Source: VXNE01 sp963668365
GTDB taxonomy: Bacteria; Pseudomonadota; Gammaproteobacteria; Pseudomonadales; Azotimanducaceae
Direction: 5' to 3'
DNA length: 64,000 bases
Assembly: GCA_963668365.1 (NCBI GenBank)
Contig: OY764266.1
Span: 1,054,001-1,118,000 of the forward strand
Shown: positions 42,116 through 50,603 of the stretch, piece by piece
Numbering within the stretch: the stretch's first letter is position 1
How the letters are laid out: the number at the start of each line of letters is the position of its first letter
Notes under the pieces: generated by a model
Databases searched by the model: none
What the model saw: the letters and a program-made list of their open reading frames with translations, nothing else
What the model was told of the DNA's origin: nothing
Made by a program: the position numbers and the translations under genes

Positions 42116-43147
42116 ATGCTGAAACCTATTCAACTCGGATCGAATGCCGGACTGCGCACATCGCCGCTTTGCCTCGGCACGATGAATTTCGGTGAGCCGG
42201 GACGTGGCCACCAGGGCGACTGGACGCTCGGCATCGATGACGCGCGCCCGATCTTCAAGGCCGCGCTCGACAATGGCCTGTTCTACTTCGACTGTGCGGA
42301 CGTATACGGTCGCGGCGCTTGCGAAAGGGTGGTCGGAAAACTCCTGCGGGAACTCGTCCGCCGGGATGAATACGTCCTCGCCACGAAGGTTTCGATGCCC
42401 ATGGGGCGCGGCGCGAATCAGGGCGGGCTCTCGCGCAAGCACATCATGGAAGGCGTCGATGCGAGCCTCGACCGTTTGGGTCTCGACTACGTCGACCATC
42501 TTGTCATCCACCGGCATCCCCATGGCATTCCCGGCCACGCGCCGACGCCGGTGGAGGAGACCATGGAAGCGTTGCACGACGTGGTGAAGGCGGGGAAGGC
42601 GCTGTATCTCGGTGCGTCGTCGATGTTCGCCTGGCAGTTTGTGGAGTTGCAGATGACGGCGCAGGCGAATGGATGGACCAGGTTCATCTCGATGCAGAAC
42701 CACTACAACCTGATCTACCGCGAGGAAGAACGGGAGATGAATCCCTACTGCCTGAAAACGGGCGTTGCCGTCATGCCGTGGTCGCCGCTCGCGCGGGGGA
42801 TTCTTGCCGGATCGTACCGGGGCGGATTCGGCGGCGGAACGACGAACCGCTCCACCGGTCAGGACCGGGGACGGACCGAAGGCCTCTACCGGGGCGATGC
42901 GGACTTCGCCATCGCCGAACGCGTGGTGGAGGTCGCCGAAAGATTCGGGCGGTCACCGGCGCAGGTGTCCCTGGCCTGGTTGATGAGCAAACCGGAGGTC
43001 AAGGCGCCGGTCGTGGGCGTGTCAAGGATCTCCCAACTCGAGCAGCTCGTCGCCGCCGCCGACATCGAACTGGAGGCGGGCGACATCGCCTACCTGGAAG
43101 AGCTGTACCAGCCGTTGGAAAACCTGCTCTCGCTCGGCCATTCCTAG
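42116..43147 (+). CDS. Aldo/keto reductase
   Basis: The 343-residue NADPH-dependent TIM-barrel oxidoreductase has the catalytic tetrad visible: Asp and Tyr in YFDCADVYGRGACERVVGKLL, Lys in VLATKVSMPMG and His in LVIHRHPHG. The cofactor region PVVGVSRISQLEQLVAAADIEL is at the C-terminal end. The start at 42116 (MLKPIQLG) has GAGGA eight bases upstream and fits the family; an in-frame ATG 12 codons earlier lacks support. Substrate unknown. The thioesterase gene starts within 6 bp of its stop, so the two form an operon with the VOC gene. Confidence 0.9.
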   Translation: MLKPIQLGSNAGLRTSPLCLGTMNFGEPGRGHQGDWTLGIDDARPIFKAALDNGLFYFDCADVYGRGACERVVGKLLRELVRRDEYVLATKVSMPMGRGANQGGLSRKHIMEGVDASLDRLGLDYVDHLVIHRHPHGIPGHAPTPVEETMEALHDVVKAGKALYLGASSMFAWQFVELQMTAQANGWTRFISMQNHYNLIYREEEREMNPYCLKTGVAVMPWSPLARGILAGSYRGGFGGGTTNRSTGQDRGRTEGLYRGDADFAIAERVVEVAERFGRSPAQVSLAWLMSKPEVKAPVVGVSRISQLEQLVAAADIELEAGDIAYLEELYQPLENLLSLGHS

Positions 43148-43152
43148 TGTCC

Positions 43153-43998
43153 ATGCCAGGTAATGGCGCTTTCATGCGAATGATGGCCCTGGTGGAAACG
43201 GGACCGGACCGCTTCATCGCCCCCGAAGCACCTGAGCGCGAGGGTCGAATGTATGGGGGGCAATTGCTGGCGCAGTCTCTTGCGGTGGCCGAGCGGACCG
43301 TCACGGACGACCGCCATGTCCATTCGCTGCACGCGTACTTCCTGGCGCCCGGCGACGTTTCAACGACGGTGGAGATGCAGGTCGAACGGGTGCGCGATGG
43401 TCGTTCCTTCAGTTCCCGCAGCGTTGGCGCCTTTCAGGCCGGCAGGGAACTGTTCCGCATGGTGGTCTCATACCACATTGCCGAACGCGGGGAATCGTTC
43501 GCGGGCCATCGAAGGCCGGACGTGCCGCCGCCGGAGGAGGTTACCCTGACGTACACGGCGTTCAGCCGCAGCATGGGAGCGCAGCAGGAGTGGGACATCG
43601 AGTCGAGGCCGATGGACACGCGATGCATCAATCCTCCCGTAGCTCCCCCCGGTGAGCCGGTCCTGGAGGATCAGCGCATGTGGATGCGAATATCGGAGCG
43701 ACTGCCAGCGAGTCCCGGGCAGCACCAGGCGGGTCTCGCCTACTTGTCGGATAGCTCACTGGTCGATCACGTCGTACTGCCACACGGCCGTCGATGGCAG
43801 GACCCTGCATTGACCGGTACCAGTCTCGATCATGCAATGTGGTTCCACAATCCGGTCCGGGCGGACGAATGGCTGTTGTTCGACCAGGCGGTGGAAGCGA
43901 CGGGATCCGGCCGAGGCCTCGCCACGGGCCGAATTTTCGATGCCGACGGGACCCTGGCCGCGACCTGTATGCAGGAGGGCTTGATCCGATGGACTTGA
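43153..43998 (+). CDS. Acyl-CoA thioesterase II (TesB-like)
   Basis: The 281-residue double hot-dog protein hydrolyses acyl-CoA thioesters. N-terminal hot-dog: APEREGRMYGGQLLAQSLAVAERTV and VHSLHAYFLAPGD. C-terminal hot-dog: HQAGLAYLSDSSLVDHVVLPHG with the catalytic Asp region, then SLDHAMWFHNPVRADEWLLFDQ, which is diagnostic. ATG 43153 is the best start; an in-frame GTG lies six bases upstream, overlapping the preceding stop. It follows the aldo/keto reductase and precedes a VOC protein on the same strand; the three may form a small catabolic unit. Chain-length preference cannot be inferred. Confidence 0.9.
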   Translation: MPGNGAFMRMMALVETGPDRFIAPEAPEREGRMYGGQLLAQSLAVAERTVTDDRHVHSLHAYFLAPGDVSTTVEMQVERVRDGRSFSSRSVGAFQAGRELFRMVVSYHIAERGESFAGHRRPDVPPPEEVTLTYTAFSRSMGAQQEWDIESRPMDTRCINPPVAPPGEPVLEDQRMWMRISERLPASPGQHQAGLAYLSDSSLVDHVVLPHGRRWQDPALTGTSLDHAMWFHNPVRADEWLLFDQAVEATGSGRGLATGRIFDADGTLAATCMQEGLIRWT

Positions 43999-44013
43999 AC
44001 CCGGAGGACGTTC

Positions 44014-44436
44014 GTGATGCATGACCCGCGTTTCAGTTTCGACCATATCCATCTCATCAGCGAAGACCCCGAGCAGGCCGCGCGCTGGTATTGCGACATC
44101 CTCGGCGCCGAAGTGGAGGCCTCCTACGAGCTCAGGGGCGCGCCGCAAATCAATGTTCGCGTCGGCGCGACGACGATCATCATTCGTGGTGATCGAGCGG
44201 GAGAGGATCCTTCCCCGCCTCGCGGCATGCGGCACTTCGGCGACTACTCCAGCCACGACGAGTGGGGCGTGGACCACTTCGGTTTCAGGTTCCGCGGCGA
44301 TCTGCGGGCGTTTTGCGAAGAGATAAAGAAAAAGGGCGCGGTACTCGCGGTCGAACCATGGGAGTTCTCGCCGGGCAGCCTGCTATGTTACGTCGCCGCG
44401 CCGGACGGCGTGAGCATCGAGTTGGTCCAGGCTTGA
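44014..44436 (+). CDS. VOC (glyoxalase/bleomycin resistance) family protein
   Basis: The 140-residue protein has the paired betaalphabetabetabeta VOC modules: FDHIHLISEDPEQAARWYCDIL (metal-binding His and the first module), then VDHFGFRFRGDLRAFCEEIKKKG (second His) and a Glu in APDGVSIELVQA. Such folds bind metal and catalyse isomerisation, epimerisation or dioxygenation. GGAGG lies six bases before the GTG at 44014, with ATG at 44017 a possible alternative. The specific reaction is unknown. Confidence 0.87.
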   Translation: MMHDPRFSFDHIHLISEDPEQAARWYCDILGAEVEASYELRGAPQINVRVGATTIIIRGDRAGEDPSPPRGMRHFGDYSSHDEWGVDHFGFRFRGDLRAFCEEIKKKGAVLAVEPWEFSPGSLLCYVAAPDGVSIELVQA

Positions 44437-44486
44437 CGCTTCGCTCGATCCCGAAGCGTTCCAATCATTCCGCAGGTGGTGGAACT

Positions 44487-44564
44487 TGGTAGGCGCGATT
44501 GGATTCGAACCAACGACCCCCACCATGTCAAGGTGGTGCTCTAAACCAACTGAGCTACGCGCCT
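44487..44564 (-). tRNA. tRNA-Val (GAC)
   Basis: The minus strand folds as a cloverleaf: acceptor AGGCGCG/CGCGCCT, D arm GCTC...GAGC with AGTTGGTTTA, anticodon stem CCACC/GGTGG with loop TTGACAT (anticodon GAC), and T arm GTTGG-TTCGAAT-CCAAT. The 3' CCA is encoded. It is antisense to, and just upstream of, the infC transcription unit. Confidence 0.95.
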
Positions 44565-44687
44565 GCCGTCGGCGCGGTACCGTATCATTGCGGCCGAGGA
44601 GCGATCAACAACGCGTTAAGCGATGCGCCAGGGGTGCTGTGGGAGATCGTCCCGACGCATGCCCGCGCGCCGCGATGTGCGCTATGG

Positions 44688-44717
44688 TTGGTCTTGGACG
44701 CGGCAAGGCATTAGAAT
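44688..44717 (+). promoter_or_regulatory. Candidate promoter for infC
   Basis: TTGGTC (44688-44693) and TAGAAT (44712-44717) are separated by 18 bases and lie about 70 bp upstream of infC. The same TAGAAT -10 form appears before tRNA-Pro (50504-50509) and near the gabD-like gene (about 63783), so it may be this organism's usual box. Assigned by eye. Confidence 0.4.
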
Positions 44718-44782
44718 CCGCATTCGCCGCGTCGCGCGGTCATGACCGCGCGGGTCGCGGGTATTTGTGAGAAACGGAGAAA

Positions 44783-45334
44783 GTGCCTATTAAAAGAGCA
44801 GCAGCGCGGGCGCAGAAAGAGCGATTGTTGTTGAACGACGACATAAACGCTTCGCGAGTGCGCCTTATCGGTTCCAACGGTGGACAGGTTGGTATCGTTC
44901 CTCGGGACGATGCCTTGAGCGAAGCGAGAAGTGAGGGTTTGGACCTGGTGCTGATCGTGCCGGACGCCAATCCCCCCGTGGTCAAGATCATGGACTACGG
45001 CAAGCATCTCTTCGATCTGAAGAAAGCTAAGACTGCGCAGCGGAAAAAGCAGAAGCAGATCCAGGTAAAGGAGATGAAGTTCCGGCCGGGCACGGAGGAA
45101 GGAGACTACCAGGTAAAGCTGCGCAACCTGGTGCGGTTTCTTGAGGACGGCGACAAGGCCAAGGTGAGCTTGCGCTTTCGAGGACGCGAGATGGCGCATC
45201 CAGAGATCGGCCTGGAGCTGTTGAAGCGAATCGAGACTGACCTCGAGGAACACGGATCCGTTGAGACCGCCCCCAAATTCGAAGGCCGCCAGATGACAAT
45301 GGTGTTGTCGGCGCGAAAACGAAAGAAGGGCTGA
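44783..45334 (+). CDS. infC: Translation initiation factor IF-3
   Basis: The about 180-residue IF-3 has the conserved N-terminal DDINASRVRLIGSNGGQVGIV and linker RKKQKQIQVKEMKFRPGT, then the C-domain (DGDKAKVSLRFRGREMAHPEIG, FEGRQMTMVL). It discriminates start codons by releasing non-canonical initiations. A GTG at 44783 lies only three bases after GGAG, too close; ATT at 44789 (ATT-AAA) lies nine bases after it, which is optimal. The family is famous for an autoregulatory AUU start, so the true start is probably ATT 44789; the coordinates given include both. thrS, often upstream, is not here; downstream are rpmI and rplT. Confidence 0.93.
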   Translation: MPIKRAAARAQKERLLLNDDINASRVRLIGSNGGQVGIVPRDDALSEARSEGLDLVLIVPDANPPVVKIMDYGKHLFDLKKAKTAQRKKQKQIQVKEMKFRPGTEEGDYQVKLRNLVRFLEDGDKAKVSLRFRGREMAHPEIGLELLKRIETDLEEHGSVETAPKFEGRQMTMVLSARKRKKG

Positions 45335-45479
45335 ACAGAAGCTAAGAACGCCGCGGAGGGCAGGTAGGCAAAACGCTACCCGCAAGCCTCGGCCCTGCCC
45401 CCGGCGGGTTCCGTCGGAGAGCAGCGTAGCAGGAAGAGTCTGGATGACCCCGGACTCCGGCGCATCCCTTGACAGTAAC

Positions 45480-45500
45480 CCCGATGTTCGGGGCGTTTTG
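45480..45500 (+). terminator. Stem-loop with T run between infC and rpmI
   Basis: CCCCG-ATGTT-CGGGG followed by CGTTTT resembles an intrinsic terminator or attenuator within the 231-base gap between infC and rpmI. In enteric relatives the rpmI-rplT leader is bound by L20 to repress translation, so a leader structure here is expected. TTGACA at 45469-45474 immediately precedes it but lacks a matching -10. Confidence 0.55.
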
Positions 45501-45565
45501 GGATGCCTTTTACCATGAGATCAGGGCGTCGCAGCGAAGGCGCTGTTGCCCGGGATGGTTCGTAA

Positions 45566-45766
45566 ATGTCGAAAATAAAGACCCACCGGGGCGCCGCCAA
45601 GAGGTTTCGGCGCTCGGGCTCCGGCTTCAAGTATCGGCCGGCCAACAAGAATCATATTCTGACGAAGAAGTCGCAGAAGCGAAAACGCCACCTGCGCGCG
45701 TTCAAACAGGTGTCCGATGACAACAAGCGGTCGGTGAACCGCATGTTGCCGAAGAAAGCGCGATAG
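45566..45766 (+). CDS. rpmI: 50S ribosomal protein L35
   Basis: The 66-residue bL35 starts MSKIKTHRGAAKRFRRSGSG, contains KNHILTKKSQKRKRHLRAF and ends NRMLPKKAR, all conserved. It lies between infC and rplT in the canonical order. It is likely cotranslated and feedback-controlled with rplT. Confidence 0.96.
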   Translation: MSKIKTHRGAAKRFRRSGSGFKYRPANKNHILTKKSQKRKRHLRAFKQVSDDNKRSVNRMLPKKAR

Positions 45767-45835
45767 AACCGCCAAGGGGACCCACGTCGGAGTCACGATT
45801 GAAAGCGCGCGTAACAGCGCGCAACAGGAGCAAAG

Positions 45836-46195
45836 ATGCCGAGAGTCAAGCGAGGAGTAGTCGCACGGGCGCGCCGCAAGAAGGTGCTGAAGCAGGCGAA
45901 GGGCTACTACGGCCAGCGTAGCCGCAGCTTTCGGGTTGCGAAACAGGCCGTCATCAAGGCCGGGCAGTATGCCTACCGGGACCGACGGCAAAAGAAACGC
46001 CAGTTTCGGTCGCTGTGGATTGTGCGCATCAATGCACAGGCCCGCGAGCACGGCCTCACCTACGGCCGTTTCATCTCCGGATTGAAGAAGGCGGAGATCG
46101 ACCTGGACCGCAAGGTGCTTGCCGATCTCGCGCTAAACGAGAAGGAGGCGTTCGGCGCGTTGGCGGCGAAGGCGAAGGAAGCCTTGGCGGCCTGA
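45836..46195 (+). CDS. rplT: 50S ribosomal protein L20
   Basis: The 119-residue bL20 begins MPRVKRGVVARARRKKVLKQ and includes the C-terminal RNA-binding NEKEAFGALAAKAKEAL. It acts early in large-subunit assembly and, in relatives, represses its own operon by binding the rpmI leader. CAGGAGC six to ten bases upstream is a good ribosome site. Confidence 0.97.
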   Translation: MPRVKRGVVARARRKKVLKQAKGYYGQRSRSFRVAKQAVIKAGQYAYRDRRQKKRQFRSLWIVRINAQAREHGLTYGRFISGLKKAEIDLDRKVLADLALNEKEAFGALAAKAKEALAA

Positions 46196-46247
46196 CCCGA
46201 TAGACCGCACCCGGGCGTGCCCGCACGGCCCGACGGAACGAACAACC

Positions 46248-47261
46248 ATGGATGTGGATGACATCAGGGCCGAAGCCCTAAGTGCGGTCAGTGCTTCCGA
46301 CAGTCCCGAAAGGCTGGACGAAGTCAGGGTCGAGTACCTCGGGAAAAAGGGCAAGTTGACGCTACTGGCCCGGTCGTTGCGGTTCCTCGATCCCTCCGAG
46401 AGGCCGGCGGCGGGCGCTCGGAACAATGCGGCGAAAGACGCCGTGGTACAGGCGATCGAAGCGCGCCGAGCAGCGTTGACGGCGGAGCAACTCGCCAGAA
46501 CTCTCAGCGAAGATGTAGTGGACGTGACGCTGCCCGGGCGTCGTCAGAGCTCGGGAAGCCTGCATCCGATCACGCAGACGATGCGGCGGATCGAGGACAT
46601 CTTCCTCGGTGCCGGCTACGGCGTCGTGACGGGCCCGGAGATCGAAGACGACTATCACAACTTCGAAGCGCTCAACCTGCCGCCGCATCATCCGGCCCGA
46701 ACGATGTGGGATACCTTCTACCTCGAAGGCGGCCACGTCCTGAGAACGCATACGTCTCCCGTGCAGGTGCGCGTCATGGAGAAGACGCGACCCCCAATCC
46801 GCATCATCTGTCCCGGCCGGGTGTTTCGGCGCGAGTCCGACCTCACGCATACGCCGATGTTCCACCAGGTGGAGGGATTGGTCGTGGACGAGGGCATCAG
46901 CTTCGCCGACCTGAAGGGCACGGTGGTCGGGTTCGTGCGCCGTTTCTATGACAAGGAAGTGGGGGTCCGGTTCCGGCCTTCGTACTTTCCGTTCACCGAG
47001 CCGTCCGCCGAGGTCGACGCCCAGTGCGTGCACTGCGAGGGTGCGGGATGCCGCGTTTGCAGCGGCACCGGATGGGTCGAGGTCATGGGGTGCGGGATGG
47101 TCCATCCCAACGTGCTCCGAATGTCCGGCATCGATGCGGAGCGCAACACGGGATTCGCGTTCGGCTTCGGGGCGGACAGGCTCGCCGCCTTCTATTTCGG
47201 CGTTGACGATCTGCGCCTCTTTTTCGACAACGATGTCCGGTTTCTGTCGCAGTTCTCCTGA
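46248..47261 (+). CDS. pheS: Phenylalanine-tRNA ligase alpha subunit
   Basis: The 337-residue class II synthetase alpha chain has an N-terminal coiled-coil (LSAVSASDSPERLDEVRVEYLGKKG) for tRNA contact and the catalytic core with motif 2 PGRVFRRESDLTHTPMFHQVEG and motif 3 GFAFGFGADRLAAFYFGVDDLR. GPEIEDDYHNFEALNLPPHHPAR is the active-site loop. It forms a heterotetramer with PheT, encoded 18 bp downstream. Confidence 0.97.
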   Translation: MDVDDIRAEALSAVSASDSPERLDEVRVEYLGKKGKLTLLARSLRFLDPSERPAAGARNNAAKDAVVQAIEARRAALTAEQLARTLSEDVVDVTLPGRRQSSGSLHPITQTMRRIEDIFLGAGYGVVTGPEIEDDYHNFEALNLPPHHPARTMWDTFYLEGGHVLRTHTSPVQVRVMEKTRPPIRIICPGRVFRRESDLTHTPMFHQVEGLVVDEGISFADLKGTVVGFVRRFYDKEVGVRFRPSYFPFTEPSAEVDAQCVHCEGAGCRVCSGTGWVEVMGCGMVHPNVLRMSGIDAERNTGFAFGFGADRLAAFYFGVDDLRLFFDNDVRFLSQFS

Positions 47262-47279
47262 CTTGGAGGGCTAGGCGCC

Positions 47280-49649
47280 ATGCAGTTCAGCGAACATTGG
47301 TTGCGCGAATGGGTCGATCCGGACATCGATACCGAGACCCTCTGCGAACAGCTCACCGGCGCCGGCCTCGAAGTCGACGGAACGGCGGATGCGGCCGCGG
47401 CGTTCACGGGCGTAGTGGTGGGGGAGGTGCTGGAAGTCGCGCCCCATCCCGACGCCGAAAAGCTCTTTGTCTGCAGGGTCGCGGACGGATCGGACTCGCA
47501 CCAGGTGGTCTGCGGCGCGCCGAATACCCGCGCCGGCATGAAATCCCCATTTGCCCGAACGGGCGCGGCATTGCCCGGCGTCGATGTGTGCGCCCGCGAA
47601 ATCCGGGGCGTGGAATCGAACGGCATGTTGTGCTCGGCGGCGGAACTCGGATTGGGAGACGAGGCGGACGGCATCCTCGAACTCCCCGACACCTGTGCGA
47701 CGGGTGCCGACGTTCGCGAAATACTGGCGCTCGACGATCGCTGCATAACGTTGGACCTGACACCGAACCGAGGGGATTGCCTGTCGCTCAGGGGCGTCGC
47801 CAGGGAAGTCGGAGTGCTCAACGACCTGTCCATCGAGGCACCCGACTGTTCGCCGGTGCCGGCCCGCATCGAGGACCGTTTTCCGGTCGAGATAGTCGCC
47901 GGCGAAGGTTGTCCCCGCTATCTCGGGCGCGTCGTGCGCAACGTCGACACCGGCAAGTCGACGCCGCTTTGGATGATGGAGCGCTTGCGCCGCTCGGGTC
48001 TCCGTTCCATCGATCCGGTGGTGGACATCACCAACTACGTGATGCTCGAACTCGGCCAGCCGCTGCACGCGTTCGATCTCGACATGCTGCACGAGCGCAT
48101 CATCGTCCGCATGGCGGAGGAGGACGAGCGGTTCACCCTGCTGGACGGCAGCCAGGTTGACCTGGATGACGAGACGCTGCTGATTACGGACGCGCTCGGA
48201 CCCGTTGCCATGGCGGGCGTGATGGGTGGCGAGCGTTCGGCCGTGCAGGAGTCGAGCCGGGACATCTTTCTCGAGTGCGCGTTCTTCGCGCCGCTCAAGG
48301 TCATGGGCACGGCCCGCCGCTACGGCATGCAGACCGACGCGTCGCAGAGATTCGAACGCGGCGTCGACTACGCGCTGCAGGAGGCCGCGATAGAGCGCGC
48401 AACGCGACTGCTGCTGGATGTCGCCGGCGGAGAACCAGGACCGACGGTGGTCACCGAGAGCGCCGGGGATGTGCCGCAACCGGCGAGCGTGCGCCTGCGC
48501 CGTTCGCGGCTCGACCTGTTGGTGGGGGAGGAAGTGCCCGAAGCCGAGGTTGACCGGATCTTCTCGCGCCTGGAGTTTTCCCCGCGAAAGACCGACCGGG
48601 ACGGGCAGGCTGGCTGGCAGATAGCCGCGCCCAGCCATCGTTTCGACATAGCCATCGAAGAGGACCTGGTCGAAGAGGTCTGCCGTGTGCATGGCTATAA
48701 CCGGGTGGCTGACAGCTATCCGCCTGGCGAACTCTCGCCGAGGACCATTCCGCGGGACTTCGCGGGATTCAGGCCGATGTGCGATGTCCTGGCGGCCCTT
48801 GGCTATCGAGAGGCCATCACCTACAGCTTCGTGGCGCCCGAGAGAATGCAGTTGCTCGATCCTGTGCGTTCCCCTGTGCGCATTGCCAACCCGATGTCGC
48901 GGGATCAATCCGTCATGCGCTCGAACCTGCTTCCCGGTCTTGTCGGTGCGTTGCAGACGAACCTGGCCCGGCAGCAACGCCGCGTCCGTTTGTTCGAGTA
49001 CGGACAGTGCTTCCAGAGCGCGAGGACGGAAGAGGTATTCCGCATCGGCGGCATCGCCTGCGGGGAGCGCGCACCGGAGTTCTGGTCGACGCCGTCCGGG
49101 GAACTGGACTTCTTCGACGTCAAGGGCGATGTGGAGCGATTGCTGGCGGTGGGCGGCGGTACGTGCGCCTTCGAGCCTGCTTCAGATCCGGTGCTGCATC
49201 CGGGCCAGTCCGCGCTCGTCTTGTGCGAGAAGCAGGTCATCGGGCGTCTTGGTCGCCTGCATCCCGAGATAGAGGAATCGCTGGACCTTGGCGTTCAGGC
49301 GTTTGTCTTCGAACTTGATGCCCGTGCTCTGGTTGAACAGCGGGAACGGCAGCATGAAGCCATCTCGCGATTTCCCAGCGTGCGGCGCGATCTGGCGGTG
49401 GTCATCGACAGGGAGGTTCCCGCCCGAGAGGTGGAATCGGCTGTCCGGGAAATGCTCGGCGAGGTCCTGACCGAGTTCACGGTATTCGATGTCTATGAGG
49501 GTGAACGCATTGATTCCAATAAAAAAAGTCTCGGTATCGGGTTGACGTTGCAACACGTATCGCGCACTCTTGTGGATGACGAAACCAATGAGTTTGTCGA
49601 CGCTGTCGTTAGCTGCCTGGCGGAAAGATTCGGGGCGCGTCTGCGCTGA
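47280..49649 (+). CDS. pheT: Phenylalanine-tRNA ligase beta subunit
   Basis: The 789-residue beta subunit starts with MQFSEHWLREWVDPDIDTETLCEQL and an EMAP/tRNA-binding domain (VVGEVLEVAPHPDAEKLFVC). It contains the B3/B4 editing region (VDITNYVMLELGQPLHAFDLD, GVMGGERSAVQ), the B5 domain (RLRRSRLDLLVGEEVPEAEV) and the C-terminal FDX-ACB anticodon-binding domain (FPSVRRDLAVVIDREVPARE). It hydrolyses mischarged Tyr-tRNA-Phe. Length is typical. ihfA follows 70 bp downstream, a standard order. Confidence 0.97.
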   Translation: MQFSEHWLREWVDPDIDTETLCEQLTGAGLEVDGTADAAAAFTGVVVGEVLEVAPHPDAEKLFVCRVADGSDSHQVVCGAPNTRAGMKSPFARTGAALPGVDVCAREIRGVESNGMLCSAAELGLGDEADGILELPDTCATGADVREILALDDRCITLDLTPNRGDCLSLRGVAREVGVLNDLSIEAPDCSPVPARIEDRFPVEIVAGEGCPRYLGRVVRNVDTGKSTPLWMMERLRRSGLRSIDPVVDITNYVMLELGQPLHAFDLDMLHERIIVRMAEEDERFTLLDGSQVDLDDETLLITDALGPVAMAGVMGGERSAVQESSRDIFLECAFFAPLKVMGTARRYGMQTDASQRFERGVDYALQEAAIERATRLLLDVAGGEPGPTVVTESAGDVPQPASVRLRRSRLDLLVGEEVPEAEVDRIFSRLEFSPRKTDRDGQAGWQIAAPSHRFDIAIEEDLVEEVCRVHGYNRVADSYPPGELSPRTIPRDFAGFRPMCDVLAALGYREAITYSFVAPERMQLLDPVRSPVRIANPMSRDQSVMRSNLLPGLVGALQTNLARQQRRVRLFEYGQCFQSARTEEVFRIGGIACGERAPEFWSTPSGELDFFDVKGDVERLLAVGGGTCAFEPASDPVLHPGQSALVLCEKQVIGRLGRLHPEIEESLDLGVQAFVFELDARALVEQRERQHEAISRFPSVRRDLAVVIDREVPAREVESAVREMLGEVLTEFTVFDVYEGERIDSNKKSLGIGLTLQHVSRTLVDDETNEFVDAVVSCLAERFGARLR

Positions 49650-49719
49650 GAGCGTGGCCAGGGCAAGTCCATAGGCGTAATTGGATACGGGGAATCTGGA
49701 AGGGCGTGGGGGATTTCCG

Positions 49720-50025
49720 GTGGCAGACACCCTGACCAAGGCTCGCATGGCCGAGCGTCTGTTCGACGAGCTTGGCCTCAACAAGCGGGAGGCCAAGGAG
49801 ATCGTCGAGCTGTTCTTCGAGGAAGTGCGCGCGTCCCTGGCGGACAACACGCGCGTGAAGGTCTCCGGGTTCGGCAACTTCGATCTGCGCGACAAGCGTG
49901 AACGCCCGGGACGAAACCCGAAGACCGGCGAAGAGATTCCCATCACGGCTCGCCGCGTCGTCACGTTCCGGCCAGGTCAGAAGCTGAAGGCGCGGGTTGA
50001 AGCCTATGCGGGCCCACCAGAATAG
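49720..50025 (+). CDS. ihfA: Integration host factor alpha subunit
   Basis: The about 101-residue DNA-bending protein has the bacterial histone-like fold: KARMAERLFDELGLNKREAKE, VKVSGFGNFDLRDKRERPGRNPKTGEEIPI (beta-arm with the intercalating Pro) and RRVVTFRPGQKLKARVE. It starts at GTG 49720, with a GGGGGA site upstream; an in-frame TTG 13 codons earlier adds unusual sequence. It partners with IHF-beta to bend DNA at recombination and promoter sites. Location after pheT is canonical. Confidence 0.96.
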   Translation: MADTLTKARMAERLFDELGLNKREAKEIVELFFEEVRASLADNTRVKVSGFGNFDLRDKRERPGRNPKTGEEIPITARRVVTFRPGQKLKARVEAYAGPPE

Positions 50026-50084
50026 CCCGGGTGCATGTAGTCCGCGGCACGGTCGAGAGAAGTTCGCGTTAAGGGGATTGTCGC

Positions 50085-50435
50085 GTGGCTGCGCAGGCTG
50101 ACGAGCTCCCCCCGATTCCAAACAGGATCTATTTCACCATTGGTGATGTCGCCAGGCTGTGCGATGTGCAACCGCATGTGCTGCGCTATTGGGAGCGGGA
50201 GTTCCCGCAACTCAGCGCGATAAAGCGACGCGGCAACCGCCGCTACTACCAGCGCAAGGACGTCATGCTCGTCCGGCAGATCCGATCGCTGCTTTACGAG
50301 CACCTATATACCATTGCGGGTGCTCGCAAACGGCTGTCGGGCGAAGACATGAAGGAAGACACCACGCAGTCGAGGCTGGTCGTCAAGCAACTGATCGGCG
50401 AGCTGGAAGAGGTCCTGCGTGACCTGCGCTCCTGA
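50085..50435 (+). CDS. MerR family transcriptional regulator
   Basis: The 116-residue protein has a MerR-type winged helix at its N-terminus: IYFTIGDVARLCDVQPHVLRYWEREFPQLSAIKRRGNRRYYQRKDVMLVRQI. The short C-terminal helix KQLIGELEEVLRDL lacks metal- or ligand-binding Cys. Its position directly after ihfA is conserved in gammaproteobacteria; the regulon is unknown. The start codon is GTG. Confidence 0.92.
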   Translation: MAAQADELPPIPNRIYFTIGDVARLCDVQPHVLRYWEREFPQLSAIKRRGNRRYYQRKDVMLVRQIRSLLYEHLYTIAGARKRLSGEDMKEDTTQSRLVVKQLIGELEEVLRDLRS

Positions 50436-50521
50436 CCTGGCCTGTCGAGCGGCTTCGAGACCGGCCGCCTCCAGTCAATCGTGCAGACTCGCCGCGCTCG
50501 GCGTAGAATCGCCGCTCCCAT

Positions 50522-50598
50522 CGGGGCGTAGCGCAGTCTGGTAGCGCACCACACTGGGGGTGTGGTGGTCGCCGGTTCAAATCCGGCCGCCCCGACCA
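50522..50598 (+). tRNA. tRNA-Pro (GGG)
   Basis: Cloverleaf: acceptor CGGGGCG/CGCCCCG, D arm GCGC...GCGC, anticodon stem CCACA/TGTGG with loop CTGGGGG (anticodon GGG), T arm GCCGG-TTCAAAT-CCGGC, discriminator A and encoded CCA. A TAGAAT -10 candidate ends 12 bases upstream (50504-50509). It is close to the family-5 binding protein gene downstream but no attachment-site duplicate was found. Confidence 0.96.
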
Positions 50599-50603
50599 GC
50601 CTG

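Noticed and set aside
45469..45500. TTGACA at 45469 as the rpmI promoter
   Set aside because: No -10 box at the right spacing; the stretch forms a terminator-like hairpin instead.
47271..48977. 568-codon open frame antisense to pheT
   Set aside because: Mirror of pheT codon usage; no domain or start signal.
50522..50598. tRNA-Pro as attachment site of the island
   Set aside because: No duplicate of the tRNA 3' end was found to the right, and a binding-protein gene lies between the tRNA and the recombinase.
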